A stretch of DNA of 31,148 nt from Phycisphaerales bacterium (GTDB lineage: Bacteria; Planctomycetota; Phycisphaerae; UBA1845; Fen-1342). The stretch covers positions 1 through 31,148 of the forward strand of contig JALHJL010000048.1 of NCBI GenBank assembly GCA_022839625.1. The letters run 5' to 3'. Made by a program: the position numbers and the translations under genes. Of the stretch, positions 1-8,601 are shown in pieces; within the stretch, counting starts at the first letter, position 1; every line of letters begins with the position of its first letter. The notes beneath the pieces are model-generated. The model saw only the letters and a list, made by a program, of their open reading frames with translations. It had not been told where the DNA came from and ran no database searches.

Positions 1-515
1 CCGTTGGCCGTCACGCTCTGTCACCAGTGGCCTCCTCACCTTGCACCAGGCCACCTTCATTCGATGCCCAGCTTACAAGGCCCGGAGGCCATCGCTACGT
101 CCGCACCGCCTCACACTGGTGAAATATCCGGGTTATCGGGTCTGTGGCGTCGCGGCAGCCTGCTGTGGATCGAGGAATACGTCTTGACGTCCGCGCCGGA
201 ATGGGCGGTCGCTGTCTGATAATCGTACGAAGCCAGCCGAGGGCTTGGCCCCGGACCGCCGAGGTGCGCAGCGCGAAGGTCTTCGTATGCGGTGCATGTC
301 GGAGCAACGCCGACAGCGCGCCGCGGCTTGCGTAATCACTCTACTCATCGCGAGTACTTACTCTCCGATGTCATAGGTGGCTAACGGGGGCGGTGCGAAC
401 GGCGGCGATCACGTCTGTATGCCGCCACCTCGCCCAACGCACACGCCGCCGTGAGGGCCGCCGACACCGGGTCGGCGTCTACATGTGGTGCGGCTTGAAG
501 AGAAGGACACGCGTC
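1..515. other. Leading region without a recognisable gene
   Basis: The open frames here are short, overlap on both strands, lack convincing ribosome binding sites and resemble no family I know. The stretch probably holds the end of an upstream intergenic region plus the leader of the chemoreceptor gene. The only supported signal is AGAAGGA at 501-507, the ribosome binding site for the gene at 516. I could not pick a convincing promoter. Confidence 0.5.
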
Positions 516-2732
516 ATGACACTGGGCAAGAAGGTCGTCCTTTCCAAGGTCTTGTTGGTGGTGGTGCCGATTGTGGTCCTCACGGTGATCGCGGTCTGGC
601 AATCGGCCCGGGGCTTCGAACGGGCCGCAGAGCAGACGCGCGCGGCGTTCGAGGCGAACACGGAGTCCTCGAAGGAGGCCTTGTTTGAGGCCGGGCTGGT
701 GGACCTGGAACACCAGGCGCAAGCCACGTACGACTTGTGTGCGGTTGCCCAGGAGATGCTGGAGCAGAAGCTCCAGTACGACCTGAAGGTCGCCCGCGAG
801 GTGCTGAGCCGGGCCGGGTCGGTCTCCTTTGCCGACGAGACCGTGAACTGGAGTGCCAGCAACCAAGCGACCGGCGAAACCAGTAAGTTCGAGCTGCCGG
901 CCATGCGAATCGGCCAGGTGACGCTCGAGCCGAACGCCGACCCGGACACGGCGGCGCCGGTGGTCGACGAGGTGCGCGATCTGGTGGGTGGAACCTGCAC
1001 GGTGTTTCAGCGCATGAACCCGGCGGGCGACATGCTGCGCGTGTGTACGAACGTGCTGCGCGCCGACGGGCAGCGCGCGATCGGCACGTACATCGCCGCC
1101 AGCAGCGCGGACGGGACCGCGAACCCCGTCATCGCCACCGTGCTGCAAGGCAAGACCTACACGGGCCGGGCCTTCGTTGTGGACCGCTGGTACGTCACGG
1201 CGTACGAGGGGCTGAAGAACGACGCCGGCGAGGTGGTGGGCATGTTGTACGTGGGTGTGCCGCAGGAAAGCGCGGCCTCGCTGCGCAAGGCGATCATGTC
1301 CGTGAAGGTCGGCAAGACCGGGTACATCTACGTGCTGAACGCGCGCGGCGAATCCCGCGGCCATTACGTGATTTCGTTCCGCGGCACGCGCGACGGCGAG
1401 AACATCTGGGACACGAAGGACGCCGACGGCAATTACGTCATCCGCACCGTGTGTGAGAAGGCCCTGGCGCTCAAAGCGGGCGAGGTGGGCGAGATTCGCT
1501 ACCCGTGGAAGAACGCGGACGACGCCGCGCCGCGGGAGAAAGTCGTCAAGCTGGCCTACTTCGAGCCGTGGGACTGGGTCATCGGCGTCGGTTCGTACAT
1601 CGACGAGTTCCAGGACGCTGTGAAGGCGATGGACGCCAAGGCCGCTGCGGCGATGGGCGAAGTCGAGCAGACGAAGAACGCAGCCCAACGGCACGTGGTC
1701 ACGGCGTGCAGCGGCACGGGCGCCGCGGCGCTGGTAGTCGCCATTCTCGTCGGCCTGCTGGTGACGCGCAGCATCACGCGGCCGGTGAACCGGATCATCG
1801 GCGGTCTGACCGAGGGCGCCGAGCAGGTCAGCGCCGCGGCCGGCCAGGTCTCGAGCGCTTCGCAGCACCTGGCACAGAACAGCAGCGACCAGGCTTCGTC
1901 GCTGGAGGAAACGAGCGCCACGCTGGAAGAGATGGCGGCCATGACGCGCACCAACGCCAGCAACTCCGAGAAGGCCAACACGCTGGCGAGCCAGGCCCGC
2001 GACAACGCCGACGCGGGCCAACAGACCATGGCCCGGCTCAACACCGCCATGGGCTCGATCAACGACTCGTCCGGCAAGATCAGCAAGATCATCAAGGTCA
2101 TCGAGGAGATTGCGTTCCAGACGAACCTGCTGGCGCTGAACGCGGCGGTCGAGGCGGCCCGGGCCGGCGAGCACGGCAAGGGCTTCGCGGTCGTCGCCGA
2201 GGAGGTGCGTAACCTCGCGCAGCGCAGCGCCCAGGCGGCACGGGACACGACCAGCCTGATCGAGGATTCCGTCAGCCGCGCCAAGGAGGGCACCACGGTC
2301 GCCGACGCGGCCGCGAAGGCACTCCAGGCCATCGTCGGCGACGTGGCCCAGGTGGCGGAGCTGCTGAACGGGATCACTCGGGCGTCCAGCGAACAGGCCC
2401 AGGGCGTGGAGCAGATCAACCTGGCCGTGTCGCAGATGGACAAGGGAACGCAGCAGACCGCCGCGGCCGCCGAGCAGTCCGCCTCCGCGTCTGAGCAGCT
2501 CAACGCTCAGGCCGAGACGCTCAAGCAAATGGTGGACGACCTGGGCCGGCTCGTGGGTTGCCAGCGCGTCGCGTCGCACGGCGGCACGCCGAGGGCCGTC
2601 CAGCGCGGCTCCGTGAAGCCGTCGTCCGCCGCAGCAGGTGCCCGACCGGCCCCGGCCGGACAGCGTAAACCCGTGGGCAAGACCGATCCAACTGAGTCGT
2701 TCGACCATCCGCCGGCGACGACCGACTTCTGA
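516..2732 (+). CDS. Methyl-accepting chemotaxis protein with periplasmic Cache sensor
   Basis: Membrane chemoreceptor of 738 residues that would sense a periplasmic ligand and control CheA. Residues about 7-28 form the first membrane helix. The periplasmic part (about 30-390) looks like a Cache_3-Cache_2 tandem; its distal half carries the typical VGKTGYIYVL and WDWVIGVGSYIDEF segments. A second helix (about 393-415) is followed by a short HAMP-like stretch and a long coiled coil. The conserved hairpin tip (EIAFQTNLLALNAAVEAARA) lies near residue 530. The start at 516 is chosen because AGAAGGA lies 8 nt upstream; ATG 483 in the same frame has no such site. The C-terminus is a Pro/Ala-rich tail without an obvious CheR-binding pentapeptide. 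No che genes lie nearby, so it is an orphan receptor. The ligand cannot be predicted. Confidence 0.95.
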   Translation: MTLGKKVVLSKVLLVVVPIVVLTVIAVWQSARGFERAAEQTRAAFEANTESSKEALFEAGLVDLEHQAQATYDLCAVAQEMLEQKLQYDLKVAREVLSRAGSVSFADETVNWSASNQATGETSKFELPAMRIGQVTLEPNADPDTAAPVVDEVRDLVGGTCTVFQRMNPAGDMLRVCTNVLRADGQRAIGTYIAASSADGTANPVIATVLQGKTYTGRAFVVDRWYVTAYEGLKNDAGEVVGMLYVGVPQESAASLRKAIMSVKVGKTGYIYVLNARGESRGHYVISFRGTRDGENIWDTKDADGNYVIRTVCEKALALKAGEVGEIRYPWKNADDAAPREKVVKLAYFEPWDWVIGVGSYIDEFQDAVKAMDAKAAAAMGEVEQTKNAAQRHVVTACSGTGAAALVVAILVGLLVTRSITRPVNRIIGGLTEGAEQVSAAAGQVSSASQHLAQNSSDQASSLEETSATLEEMAAMTRTNASNSEKANTLASQARDNADAGQQTMARLNTAMGSINDSSGKISKIIKVIEEIAFQTNLLALNAAVEAARAGEHGKGFAVVAEEVRNLAQRSAQAARDTTSLIEDSVSRAKEGTTVADAAAKALQAIVGDVAQVAELLNGITRASSEQAQGVEQINLAVSQMDKGTQQTAAAAEQSASASEQLNAQAETLKQMVDDLGRLVGCQRVASHGGTPRAVQRGSVKPSSAAAGARPAPAGQRKPVGKTDPTESFDHPPATTDF

Positions 2733-2768
2733 TTCTCGCCGGATAGCGGTCCTGCATCAGGGGGGCGC

Positions 2769-2814
2769 GCGCGAGCCCCGGCTCGCGCGCGGCCCGGGGG
2801 CTCGGGCACTGGGG
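2769..2814. repeat. GC-rich palindromic repeat, copy 1
   Basis: A 24-base core (2769-2792) is identical to 4067-4090, and the following about 20 bases are near-identical (GGGGCTCGGGC shared). The core folds as GCGCGAGC, loop CCCG, GCTCGCGC. An alternative pairing joins GAGCCCC with the downstream GGGGCTC. The repeat starts 36 bases after the chemoreceptor stop codon. It could act as a REP-like 3' stabiliser or terminator, but it lacks a T tract. Confidence 0.75.
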
Positions 2815-2891
2815 TGGGCCTCAATCGCCACTCGCGAACAGCGGACCGGCGCACAGTGCGGCGCGTCCGCGAGCGGCGGCTGCGGTCCCGA

Positions 2892-3020
2892 GCCGGCCGA
2901 ACGGCGGACGACTACGAAGGGGAACAAGCGTTTCGCCCCGCAGTCCAGCGCGAATTACAGACCCTCGGCCTCCTACATCTGCTGGTGCGTGGGCGCGACA
3001 ACTTCCCCGCGTTGCCGTAA
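2892..3020 (+). pseudogene. Decayed HepT-like (HEPN) gene fragment
   Basis: In the frame of 2892 the translation AGRTADDYEGEQAFR and onward aligns without gaps to the intact HepT at 4549-4896 (AGHTVQDYERDRAFR and onward) for about 26 residues. It then skips 25 codons of the intact gene and resumes with LLHLLVRGRD against FRHVLVHGYD. The DNA also matches around the join: TGCTGGTGC-TGGG-GACA is shared. The deletion is in frame, and the catalytic Arg and His of the RX4HXY motif have become Leu and Arg. No start codon with a ribosome binding site fits, and the first third of the protein is missing. I read it as a relic of a second HEPN toxin gene. Chance similarity is unlikely given the collinear match on both sides of the gap. 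Confidence 0.7.
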
Positions 3021-3047
3021 CATAGATACTTGTTACGCGAGGTTGCT

Positions 3048-4043
3048 GTGGACTCGCCGCCGGATGTATCACCAGGAACGACGCCCCCGACGCAGCCCGC
3101 GCCGGCTCCGCCCGTTGTCGCCCGGCGGCTGGAGACGGCGGCGCGTCCCGGGTTGATCGTCGCCCAACTGGTCGTCGGACTACTGCTCACCGTTGCCGCG
3201 CAAGTGGCACTCGGAATCTTCGTCGGTTGCTTACTCGGATTCAGCGCGGGTCTCCGCGGTTCGGCGACTGACCTGAGCGAAGTTGGAGAAGACGTATCCG
3301 CGTTCCTGGCGGGGCCGGCCGGCATGTCGCTGTCGATCCTGCTGACCCAAGCGGTGTTCCTGGGCGTTGCGCTGACCGGCGTGCGGCGGCTGGCCGGTAC
3401 CCGGCGGGACAATCTCGGAATTCCGCGACCCGCGCTCGCCTGGCAGGCGTACCCGCTGTTCGCGCTTGGCTCACTCGCGGTTGGGCTGTTCGGCAATGTT
3501 CTGGCCGGGCTCGTGGACGAACTCATTCCGTCCATGATCGACGCGGAAGGTCTCCGCAGTAGGGTCACGTGGGCGACGACGGGAGTCCCCTTCGTGATGA
3601 TCCTCGCCCTCGCTCCCGGGTTCGTAGAAGAGCTGCTGTTTCGAGGTTACGTCCAGCGGCGGCTGCTCCGCTCCTGGCGGCCCTCGTCGGCCATCCTCTT
3701 CACATCGGTCGCGTTCGCCATCGCCCATCTCGACCCGATGCACGTAGCGCTCGCCTTCCCCCTCGGCGTCTGGTTCGGCATTCTGGCGTGGCGGACGAAC
3801 TCGATCTGGCCCGGGGTCGCTGGACACATGTTCGTCAACGCCTTCTGGAACATCTGGGGGATCTGCGCTGCGAAGCTCGATACGTCGGACATTTCGGAAG
3901 CGGCTGTCACCATCATCGCCGCCGTCTGCGGCGTGGCCGGACTTGTGGGTTCCATCATCGTGCTGGTCCGCATGTCGGCGCGTGGCACTGCGTCGGCTGT
4001 GCCCGTGGCTACCGCTCCGGCCGAAAACGAGCCCGGGCCGTAG
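3048..4043 (+). CDS. CPBP-family (CAAX protease-like) intramembrane metalloprotease
   Basis: Polytopic membrane protein of 331 residues belonging to the CPBP/ABI family of bacterial Rce1-like proteases. The family motifs are present in order: EELLFR (Glu194-Glu195-x3-Arg199), His227 in FAIAH, and His260-x3-Asn264 in GHMFVN. These are the catalytic and metal-binding residues of the family. Several hydrophobic segments flank them, and the N-terminus is Pro/Thr-rich and cytoplasmic-like. I prefer GTG 3048, which has GAGG 5 nt upstream, over TTG 3030 in the same frame. The gene stands alone between the HepT remnant and the second repeat. Substrate unknown; relatives act in protein maturation, immunity peptides or membrane signalling. 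Confidence 0.9.
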   Translation: MDSPPDVSPGTTPPTQPAPAPPVVARRLETAARPGLIVAQLVVGLLLTVAAQVALGIFVGCLLGFSAGLRGSATDLSEVGEDVSAFLAGPAGMSLSILLTQAVFLGVALTGVRRLAGTRRDNLGIPRPALAWQAYPLFALGSLAVGLFGNVLAGLVDELIPSMIDAEGLRSRVTWATTGVPFVMILALAPGFVEELLFRGYVQRRLLRSWRPSSAILFTSVAFAIAHLDPMHVALAFPLGVWFGILAWRTNSIWPGVAGHMFVNAFWNIWGICAAKLDTSDISEAAVTIIAAVCGVAGLVGSIIVLVRMSARGTASAVPVATAPAENEPGP

Positions 4044-4066
4044 GCGATGGGACTGCTCCACGCGCT

Positions 4067-4113
4067 GCGCGAGCCCCGGCTCGCGCGCGGCTCCAGGGGC
4101 TCGGGCGCTGGGT
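4067..4113. repeat. GC-rich palindromic repeat, copy 2
   Basis: Second copy of the repeat at 2769-2814, starting 23 bases after the stop codon of the CPBP gene. The first 24 bases are identical; the rest differs by a few substitutions and one inserted base. The same two alternative hairpins form. Both copies sit directly downstream of a coding region on the same strand and upstream of HEPN-type sequence. Confidence 0.75.
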
Positions 4114-4133
4114 ATGGGGCGGTCCCTGAGGGT

Positions 4134-4164
4134 TTGCCAACGGATACTGCGGGGTGCATACTAT
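4134..4164 (+). promoter_or_regulatory. Candidate promoter of mntA-hepT
   Basis: TTGCCA at 4134-4139 is followed by TGCATACTAT at 4155-4164. This offers either CATACT at 17-base spacing or an extended TGC-type -10 at 19-base spacing. It would give a leader of about 80 nt before the GTG at 4251. Matches are partial, so this is a suggestion only. Confidence 0.35.
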
Positions 4165-4250
4165 GGAAGTGGTTTGATGGTCTGAGGACCGGAGTGAAGG
4201 TGTGGGACTGCCTGTTGGCGGCACGCAGGCAAAGCACGGGGGGTTGAGTC

Positions 4251-4559
4251 GTGCATAGGATCATCATCGAACACCAGCGCGAACTGGCGAGCATCTGTCG
4301 CAGATTCCACGTCGCGCGGCTCGAGTTGTTTGGCTCCGCGGCGACCGACGAGTTCGATCCCCAGCGCAGCGACTTCGATTTCCTGGTCACGTTCGGCGAT
4401 GTGCCCGCTGGGCAGCGGTTCGACACGTTTTTCGGCCTCCAGGAGGCGCTCCGGGAGCTGTTCGGCCGGCCAGTGGACTTGGTCGAAGCCGGGGCCCCGC
4501 GAAACCCGTACTTCAATCGGCGGCTGAACGAGAGCCGGAGGCTCGTGTATGCCGCATGA
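4251..4559 (+). CDS. mntA: MNT-type nucleotidyltransferase antitoxin MntA
   Basis: Minimal nucleotidyltransferase of 102 residues. It carries the glycine-serine plus aspartate signature GSAATDEFDPQRSDFDF, the common variant with 11 residues between GS and DxD, and a C-terminal LFGRPVDLVE strand typical of the family. In characterised MntA-HepT (type VII) systems the MntA enzyme silences the HEPN RNase by adding AMP groups to a tyrosine near its active site. Translation starts at GTG 4251 after a G-rich but weak ribosome binding site. The last 11 bases overlap hepT, so the pair should be translationally coupled. Function is inferred from motifs and gene pairing. Confidence 0.92.
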   Translation: MHRIIIEHQRELASICRRFHVARLELFGSAATDEFDPQRSDFDFLVTFGDVPAGQRFDTFFGLQEALRELFGRPVDLVEAGAPRNPYFNRRLNESRRLVYAA

Positions 4560-4896
4560 CCCGGAAAAGTACCTGTACGACGTTCACAGCTCGTGTGAGT
4601 TTCTCCTCGAGTTCACGGCCGGGCACACCGTTCAAGACTACGAGCGCGATCGAGCTTTTCGCTCGGCCGTCGAGCGCGAATTGCAGATCATCGGCGAGGC
4701 CGTGATGCAGTTGCACCGCGTGGCGCCGCACGTGGCCGCGCGGCTCTCGGATTTCCAGAAGATCATCGGATTCCGACATGTGCTGGTGCATGGGTATGAC
4801 AGCTTGCGGCCAGTGACCGTGTGGGACGTAGTGGAGACGAAACTCGCGGTGCTCTTGCGCGAGGCCAAGGCCCTGCTTGATGACTCGCACGCGTAG
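4549..4896 (+). CDS. hepT: HepT-like HEPN-domain toxin (DUF86)
   Basis: Small helical HEPN protein of 115 residues, the RNase toxin partner of the overlapping mntA. The active-site motif RX4HXY is complete: Arg76, His81 and Tyr83 in RHVLVHGYD. Tyr83 is at the position that MntA AMPylates in studied pairs. The motif before it (ERELQIIGEAV) and the one after it (TVWDVVE) are standard for the family. The ATG at 4549 lies inside mntA, as usual for these operons. All key residues are intact, so the module looks functional. A degraded relative of this gene lies at 2892-3020. Confidence 0.92.
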   Translation: MPHDPEKYLYDVHSSCEFLLEFTAGHTVQDYERDRAFRSAVERELQIIGEAVMQLHRVAPHVAARLSDFQKIIGFRHVLVHGYDSLRPVTVWDVVETKLAVLLREAKALLDDSHA

Positions 4897-5287
4897 GGAC
4901 GTGACGTGCATATCGCCTGGATCACTCTTCGGGGAGCGGGCCAGCGCGCGGTCTTCCCTGATGCGAATTGAGCAGGCCGCATATCGAGCAGTCCCCAGCC
5001 GACAATCAGGGGGCAAGAACGGCTTGAAAAACCACTCCAAGCCTGACGATAACTCCTTGCCGGTAGGTTATTTAGGCGCCCTGTGAGTTTCCCGGATGAA
5101 CCGCGTTGTGCCGTCGCAGCCGGTAACGTGGTCCGTGCTTGGCCGTAGCCGGGACGCGTTCCCGCGGGTCGCGACCCGGCAGCATCGCCGCCCGGTGGGC
5201 GAAACGTGACGCCGTGGATTCGCATCGCGAGCCAACTCGCGGTATCCTGCTCGCTTTCGCGGTACCTGTGCGGGCGCGCGAGGCTTG
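4897..5287. other. Intergenic region before purF
   Basis: No gene is supported in these 391 bases. Two weak promoter-like arrangements reading toward purF are visible: TTGAAA (5024-5029) with GATAAC (5048-5053) at 18 bases, and TTCGCA (5219-5224) with TATCCT (5243-5248) at 18 bases. The second would give a leader of about 30 nt. I see no purine-type riboswitch or operator that I can recognise. Confidence 0.4.
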
Positions 5288-6772
5288 ATGACCGCAGAAA
5301 TCCGTCACTCCTGTGGGCTCTTCGGAATCGCCAATCACCCCGAAGCGGCCCAGCTCGCCTACCTGGGCCTGTACGCGCAACAGCACCGCGGGCAGGAATC
5401 AGCCGGCATCTGCACCGCGAACGGGCAGTCCATTCTCCGCCGGGCCGGGTTGGGTCTCGTGACGGACGCGATCGGTCCGCGGGACCTGACCGAGCTGGCG
5501 AACCCGCTGGCGATCGGGCACGTTCGCTACTCGACCACCGGATCATGCAGCGAGTCCAACACCCAGCCGCTGCTGGTCACGTGCTCGATCGGCCAGGTGG
5601 CGATCGGCCACAACGGCAATCTGGTCAACGCGGGGGAAATCCGCCGCGAGTACGAACACCACGGCCACATCTTCACTACGACTTCCGACACGGAAGTCAT
5701 CTTGCATATGCTGGCCGACCGGCAGTTCGTCGAGCGGCCCGATCCGCTGACCTCGGTGCTGCGGCACCTGTGCGGCTCCTACACGCTCCTGCTGATGTAC
5801 CCCGACCGCCTCGAGGCCATCCGCGACCCATCGGGCAACCGGCCGCTGTGTCTGGGCCGGCTGGGCGAGGCCTGGGTCGTGGCCAGCGAAACCTGCGCGC
5901 TGGACATCATCGACGCAGAATACGTGCGGGACGTGGCCCCCGGAGAGATCGTCACGCTGTCGCTGACGGGGTTGCAGTCGCGCCGCTTCACGACGCCGGA
6001 TGCGTCGCGCCTCGGATACTGCATCTTCGAGCACGTGTACTTCGCCGATCCGTCGAGCTTCGTGTTCGGCGAGAATGCACACCTGGTGCGCATGGAAATG
6101 GGGCGGGCGTTGGCGCGCGAGGCGCCCGCGGACGCCGATCTGGTGATTCCCGTTCCGAACTGCGCGCGCTGTGCCGCACTTGGCTACCACGAGACCTCGC
6201 GCATCCCGCTCGGCCGCGGCTTCACGACGAACCACTACATCGGGCGCTCGTTCATCCAGCCCACGCAGACCATCCGCGATCTCACGGTCCGGCTGAAGCT
6301 CAACCCGATTCGCGGGAGCGTCGCCGGCCGGCGGCTCGTGGTGGTCGAGGACTCGATTGTGCGGGGCACCACGACGCGCGGGAAGATGCAATCGCTGCGC
6401 CGCGCCGGGGCGAAGGAAATCCACCTGCGCGTGGCCAGCCCGCCCATCCGAAACCCCTGCTATTACGGGATTGACTTTCCGAGCCGACAGGAGCTGGTGG
6501 CCAACGAACGCACGGTGGAGCAGATTCGCGAGTACCTCGGCGTGGACTCGCTGGCCTACCTGTCGCTGGAGGGGATGCTGGCGGCGGCCGAAACGGCCAA
6601 CAGCAACTTCTGTCATGCCTGCTTCAGCGGGGACTACCCGATCCCGATCGACCCGTGCTTCCAGAAGGACATGTTCGAGCAGCGGCAGTTGCGCTTCTTC
6701 GATGCGCTGGGCCGGGTGCGCGACGTGGGGTCCATGCCATCGCCCCCCGCCGCGGACGCGGCCCGGGATTGA
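5288..6772 (+). CDS. purF: Amidophosphoribosyltransferase
   Basis: First enzyme of de novo purine synthesis; it transfers glutamine amide nitrogen to PRPP to make phosphoribosylamine. The sequence is 494 residues. Cys9 in HSCGLFGI is the catalytic nucleophile, exposed after removal of an eight-residue propeptide. The Ntn glutaminase domain shows QHRGQESAG, GHVRYST and GHNGNLVN. The phosphoribosyltransferase domain has the PRPP loop VVVEDSIVRGTT. Four cysteines match the iron-sulfur ligands of the Bacillus-type enzyme: GYCIFEHVYF, NPCYYGID and the pair in FCHACFSG. It is therefore probably the oxygen-labile Fe-S form. ATG 5288 is preferred to the in-frame TTG just before it. The gene stands alone and ends 17 bases from the convergent gene. 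Confidence 0.97.
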   Translation: MTAEIRHSCGLFGIANHPEAAQLAYLGLYAQQHRGQESAGICTANGQSILRRAGLGLVTDAIGPRDLTELANPLAIGHVRYSTTGSCSESNTQPLLVTCSIGQVAIGHNGNLVNAGEIRREYEHHGHIFTTTSDTEVILHMLADRQFVERPDPLTSVLRHLCGSYTLLLMYPDRLEAIRDPSGNRPLCLGRLGEAWVVASETCALDIIDAEYVRDVAPGEIVTLSLTGLQSRRFTTPDASRLGYCIFEHVYFADPSSFVFGENAHLVRMEMGRALAREAPADADLVIPVPNCARCAALGYHETSRIPLGRGFTTNHYIGRSFIQPTQTIRDLTVRLKLNPIRGSVAGRRLVVVEDSIVRGTTTRGKMQSLRRAGAKEIHLRVASPPIRNPCYYGIDFPSRQELVANERTVEQIREYLGVDSLAYLSLEGMLAAAETANSNFCHACFSGDYPIPIDPCFQKDMFEQRQLRFFDALGRVRDVGSMPSPPAADAARD

Positions 6773-6789
6773 GCGGCGCCCCCGGTGCG

Positions 6790-8601
6790 CTACTGGAGCA
6801 AGGTCACAAGCTGTACGAACAGGCTGATGTCCCCGAAGTCAGCGCTGCCATCCTCGTTGATGTCCGCGTACAGCCAGTTGCACTCGGGGTACTGCGCCTG
6901 GTACATGGCGGGCGAGCTCAGCGCCAACACGAACGGCTGAACGTCGGCCAGGGTCAGGGCGCCGTTGCAGTTCATGTCGGCGACCACGTGTCCCGGCGTG
7001 TTCCAGCAGATGCAGCCGTAGTCTTGCGCGAGAAGCGTCAGGTCCGCCAGATCGATGACGCCGTCCTTGTTCAGATCGGCGTCGGGATTGAGAAGCGCAA
7101 CGGTCTCTCCGCGATCGCGGTAGGCAGGATATGGGCTCATAAGCTCCAGCATGATGCACAGGTCCGCGTACCCGGTCTGACCGTCGCGGTCCACGTCGCC
7201 GAGGCAACTGTTCGGCCAGATCGCGATCCGGAGCTTGTCCGCGTCGGCGGCGAACCCCGCCACGATTTCCGGCAGGGAGTTCCCGAACAGATCGCCCGCC
7301 GCCAGGTTGCGGGGCCGCAGGATCTGATTCGTGGTCTGGTTTTGGAAGCCCGTCGTGTCGATCGGCGTCGGGTTGATGCGCCGCCAGACCGTGCCGCCGT
7401 AGCAGCACACCGTGATCTCGATCTGGTTGGCGTCCGCCACCGTTCCCAGCTTCTGCTTGGTCACCAGATCGAGGTCCCCATCGCCGTCGACATCGCACAA
7501 CACTGCCGTCATGCCGCGGCTCTCCGAAAGGCCGGCGTAGCCCGTGACCTCGACCGCCAGGGTGAAGTCGATCGGGCCCGCGCACGTCGCACTCCAGTAC
7601 TGCATCCGGGTACCGTTGATGTCGGTGACGATCAGGCCCGGGCGGCAGTTCGGATCGGGCCGGACGTCGACGACGTCGGAGCACAGGAAGCTCGGGAACT
7701 CGTTCCACACCTGAAAGTAGCCGGTGCTGAGATTGAGTCCGTGCCAGAGAGTAAGCGCGGGGCCGCTTTCGTACGGCGGGTTCTTGGTCCGCGTGAAGCA
7801 GAGGTCCGGGAGCCCATCGCCGTCGAAGTCGGCGACGGCCAGGCTGCGCGTCCAGCGCGTCGGCAGCGCGTCGTACCCCTGCCAGTCGAGCTGATACATG
7901 TCCGCGATGGCGCCGTCGGTCTTCCAGAAGTGTATGACGAGGTCATTCGGGTACAGAACCGGATCGACGATGTAGACGAGCTCATCGCGGCCGTCGCCGT
8001 CGAAATCGGCCGGGAGCACTTCGGGCGGCGTGAGGAAGTTGGCCTGGTTGATACCGAACATGAACACGAGGTGCTGCGAAAACTGCCCCCCGCCGAGGTT
8101 CTCAATGAACCACAGCTCGTCGCCATAGAACGGCGTCACGACCAGGTCCAGATCGCCGTCCCCGTCAAAGTCTCCCACTCCGACGTCCGACGTGCCCCGA
8201 CGAAAGATCGACAACGCGGGGGTGGCGGGGTCGTAGATGTACAAGTCCAGGACGATGGGCGGGGCGAACACGGGACCCCCGGCGTTGAGGAAGATGCTGA
8301 GCGCCCGGCGGCTGGCGAGCGGATCCTCGTTGTCCGTGGCGTACCAGGCCACCGCGATGTCGTTCCGCCCGTCGCCGCTGAAATCCGCAATCTCCACGTC
8401 GGTGACCGTGGCGGAGTCGATCCCGGGGTCCAGGTGCGCGACTGAGAGCGTGATTGGCTGCGGCTTGAACAGGAGCCCCATGCGACCTTCATCTGCGGGC
8501 GCTGCGACCGCGGGCGTGGCGATCGTGCCTTGTAGCCCGATCGCCGCGACAAGTCCCGCGGCGTAGATCATGAGTCTCCACAGCATCGCGCGAACTCGCA
8601 T
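6790..8601 (-). CDS. Secreted FG-GAP/VCBS repeat protein with dockerin-type C-terminus
   Basis: Exported protein of 603 residues. A hydrophobic signal peptide ends near AVAAP. The body has at least five FG-GAP/VCBS calcium-loop repeats of the form DFDGDGxxD (IADFSGDGRND, VGDFDGDGDLD, PADFDGDGRDE, VADFDGDGLPD, LCDVDGDGDLD), which usually build a beta-propeller. From about residue 465 there are dockerin-like EF-hand loops (GDVDRDGQTGYADL, DADLNKDGVIDLADL, ADMNCNGALTLADV, ADINEDGSADFGDI), a C-terminal layout common in planctomycetes. ATG 8601 is chosen because AAGGA lies about 6 nt before it. No cohesin or scaffoldin is in the window. The role is probably extracellular binding or surface display; no enzymatic domain is evident. 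Confidence 0.88.
   Translation of the reverse strand: MRVRAMLWRLMIYAAGLVAAIGLQGTIATPAVAAPADEGRMGLLFKPQPITLSVAHLDPGIDSATVTDVEIADFSGDGRNDIAVAWYATDNEDPLASRRALSIFLNAGGPVFAPPIVLDLYIYDPATPALSIFRRGTSDVGVGDFDGDGDLDLVVTPFYGDELWFIENLGGGQFSQHLVFMFGINQANFLTPPEVLPADFDGDGRDELVYIVDPVLYPNDLVIHFWKTDGAIADMYQLDWQGYDALPTRWTRSLAVADFDGDGLPDLCFTRTKNPPYESGPALTLWHGLNLSTGYFQVWNEFPSFLCSDVVDVRPDPNCRPGLIVTDINGTRMQYWSATCAGPIDFTLAVEVTGYAGLSESRGMTAVLCDVDGDGDLDLVTKQKLGTVADANQIEITVCCYGGTVWRRINPTPIDTTGFQNQTTNQILRPRNLAAGDLFGNSLPEIVAGFAADADKLRIAIWPNSCLGDVDRDGQTGYADLCIMLELMSPYPAYRDRGETVALLNPDADLNKDGVIDLADLTLLAQDYGCICWNTPGHVVADMNCNGALTLADVQPFVLALSSPAMYQAQYPECNWLYADINEDGSADFGDISLFVQLVTLLQ

Noticed and set aside
381..2708. Long open frame of 775 codons on the minus strand across the chemoreceptor gene
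   Set aside because: It is antisense to a clear chemoreceptor, has low-complexity Arg/Leu/Gly composition and is typical of GC-rich antisense frames.
4897..5287. Possible purine riboswitch upstream of purF
   Set aside because: No three-way-junction pattern with the conserved purine-aptamer loop sequences could be found.
6773..6789. Possible shared terminator between purF and the convergent FG-GAP gene
   Set aside because: The gap is only 17 bases and contains no hairpin.
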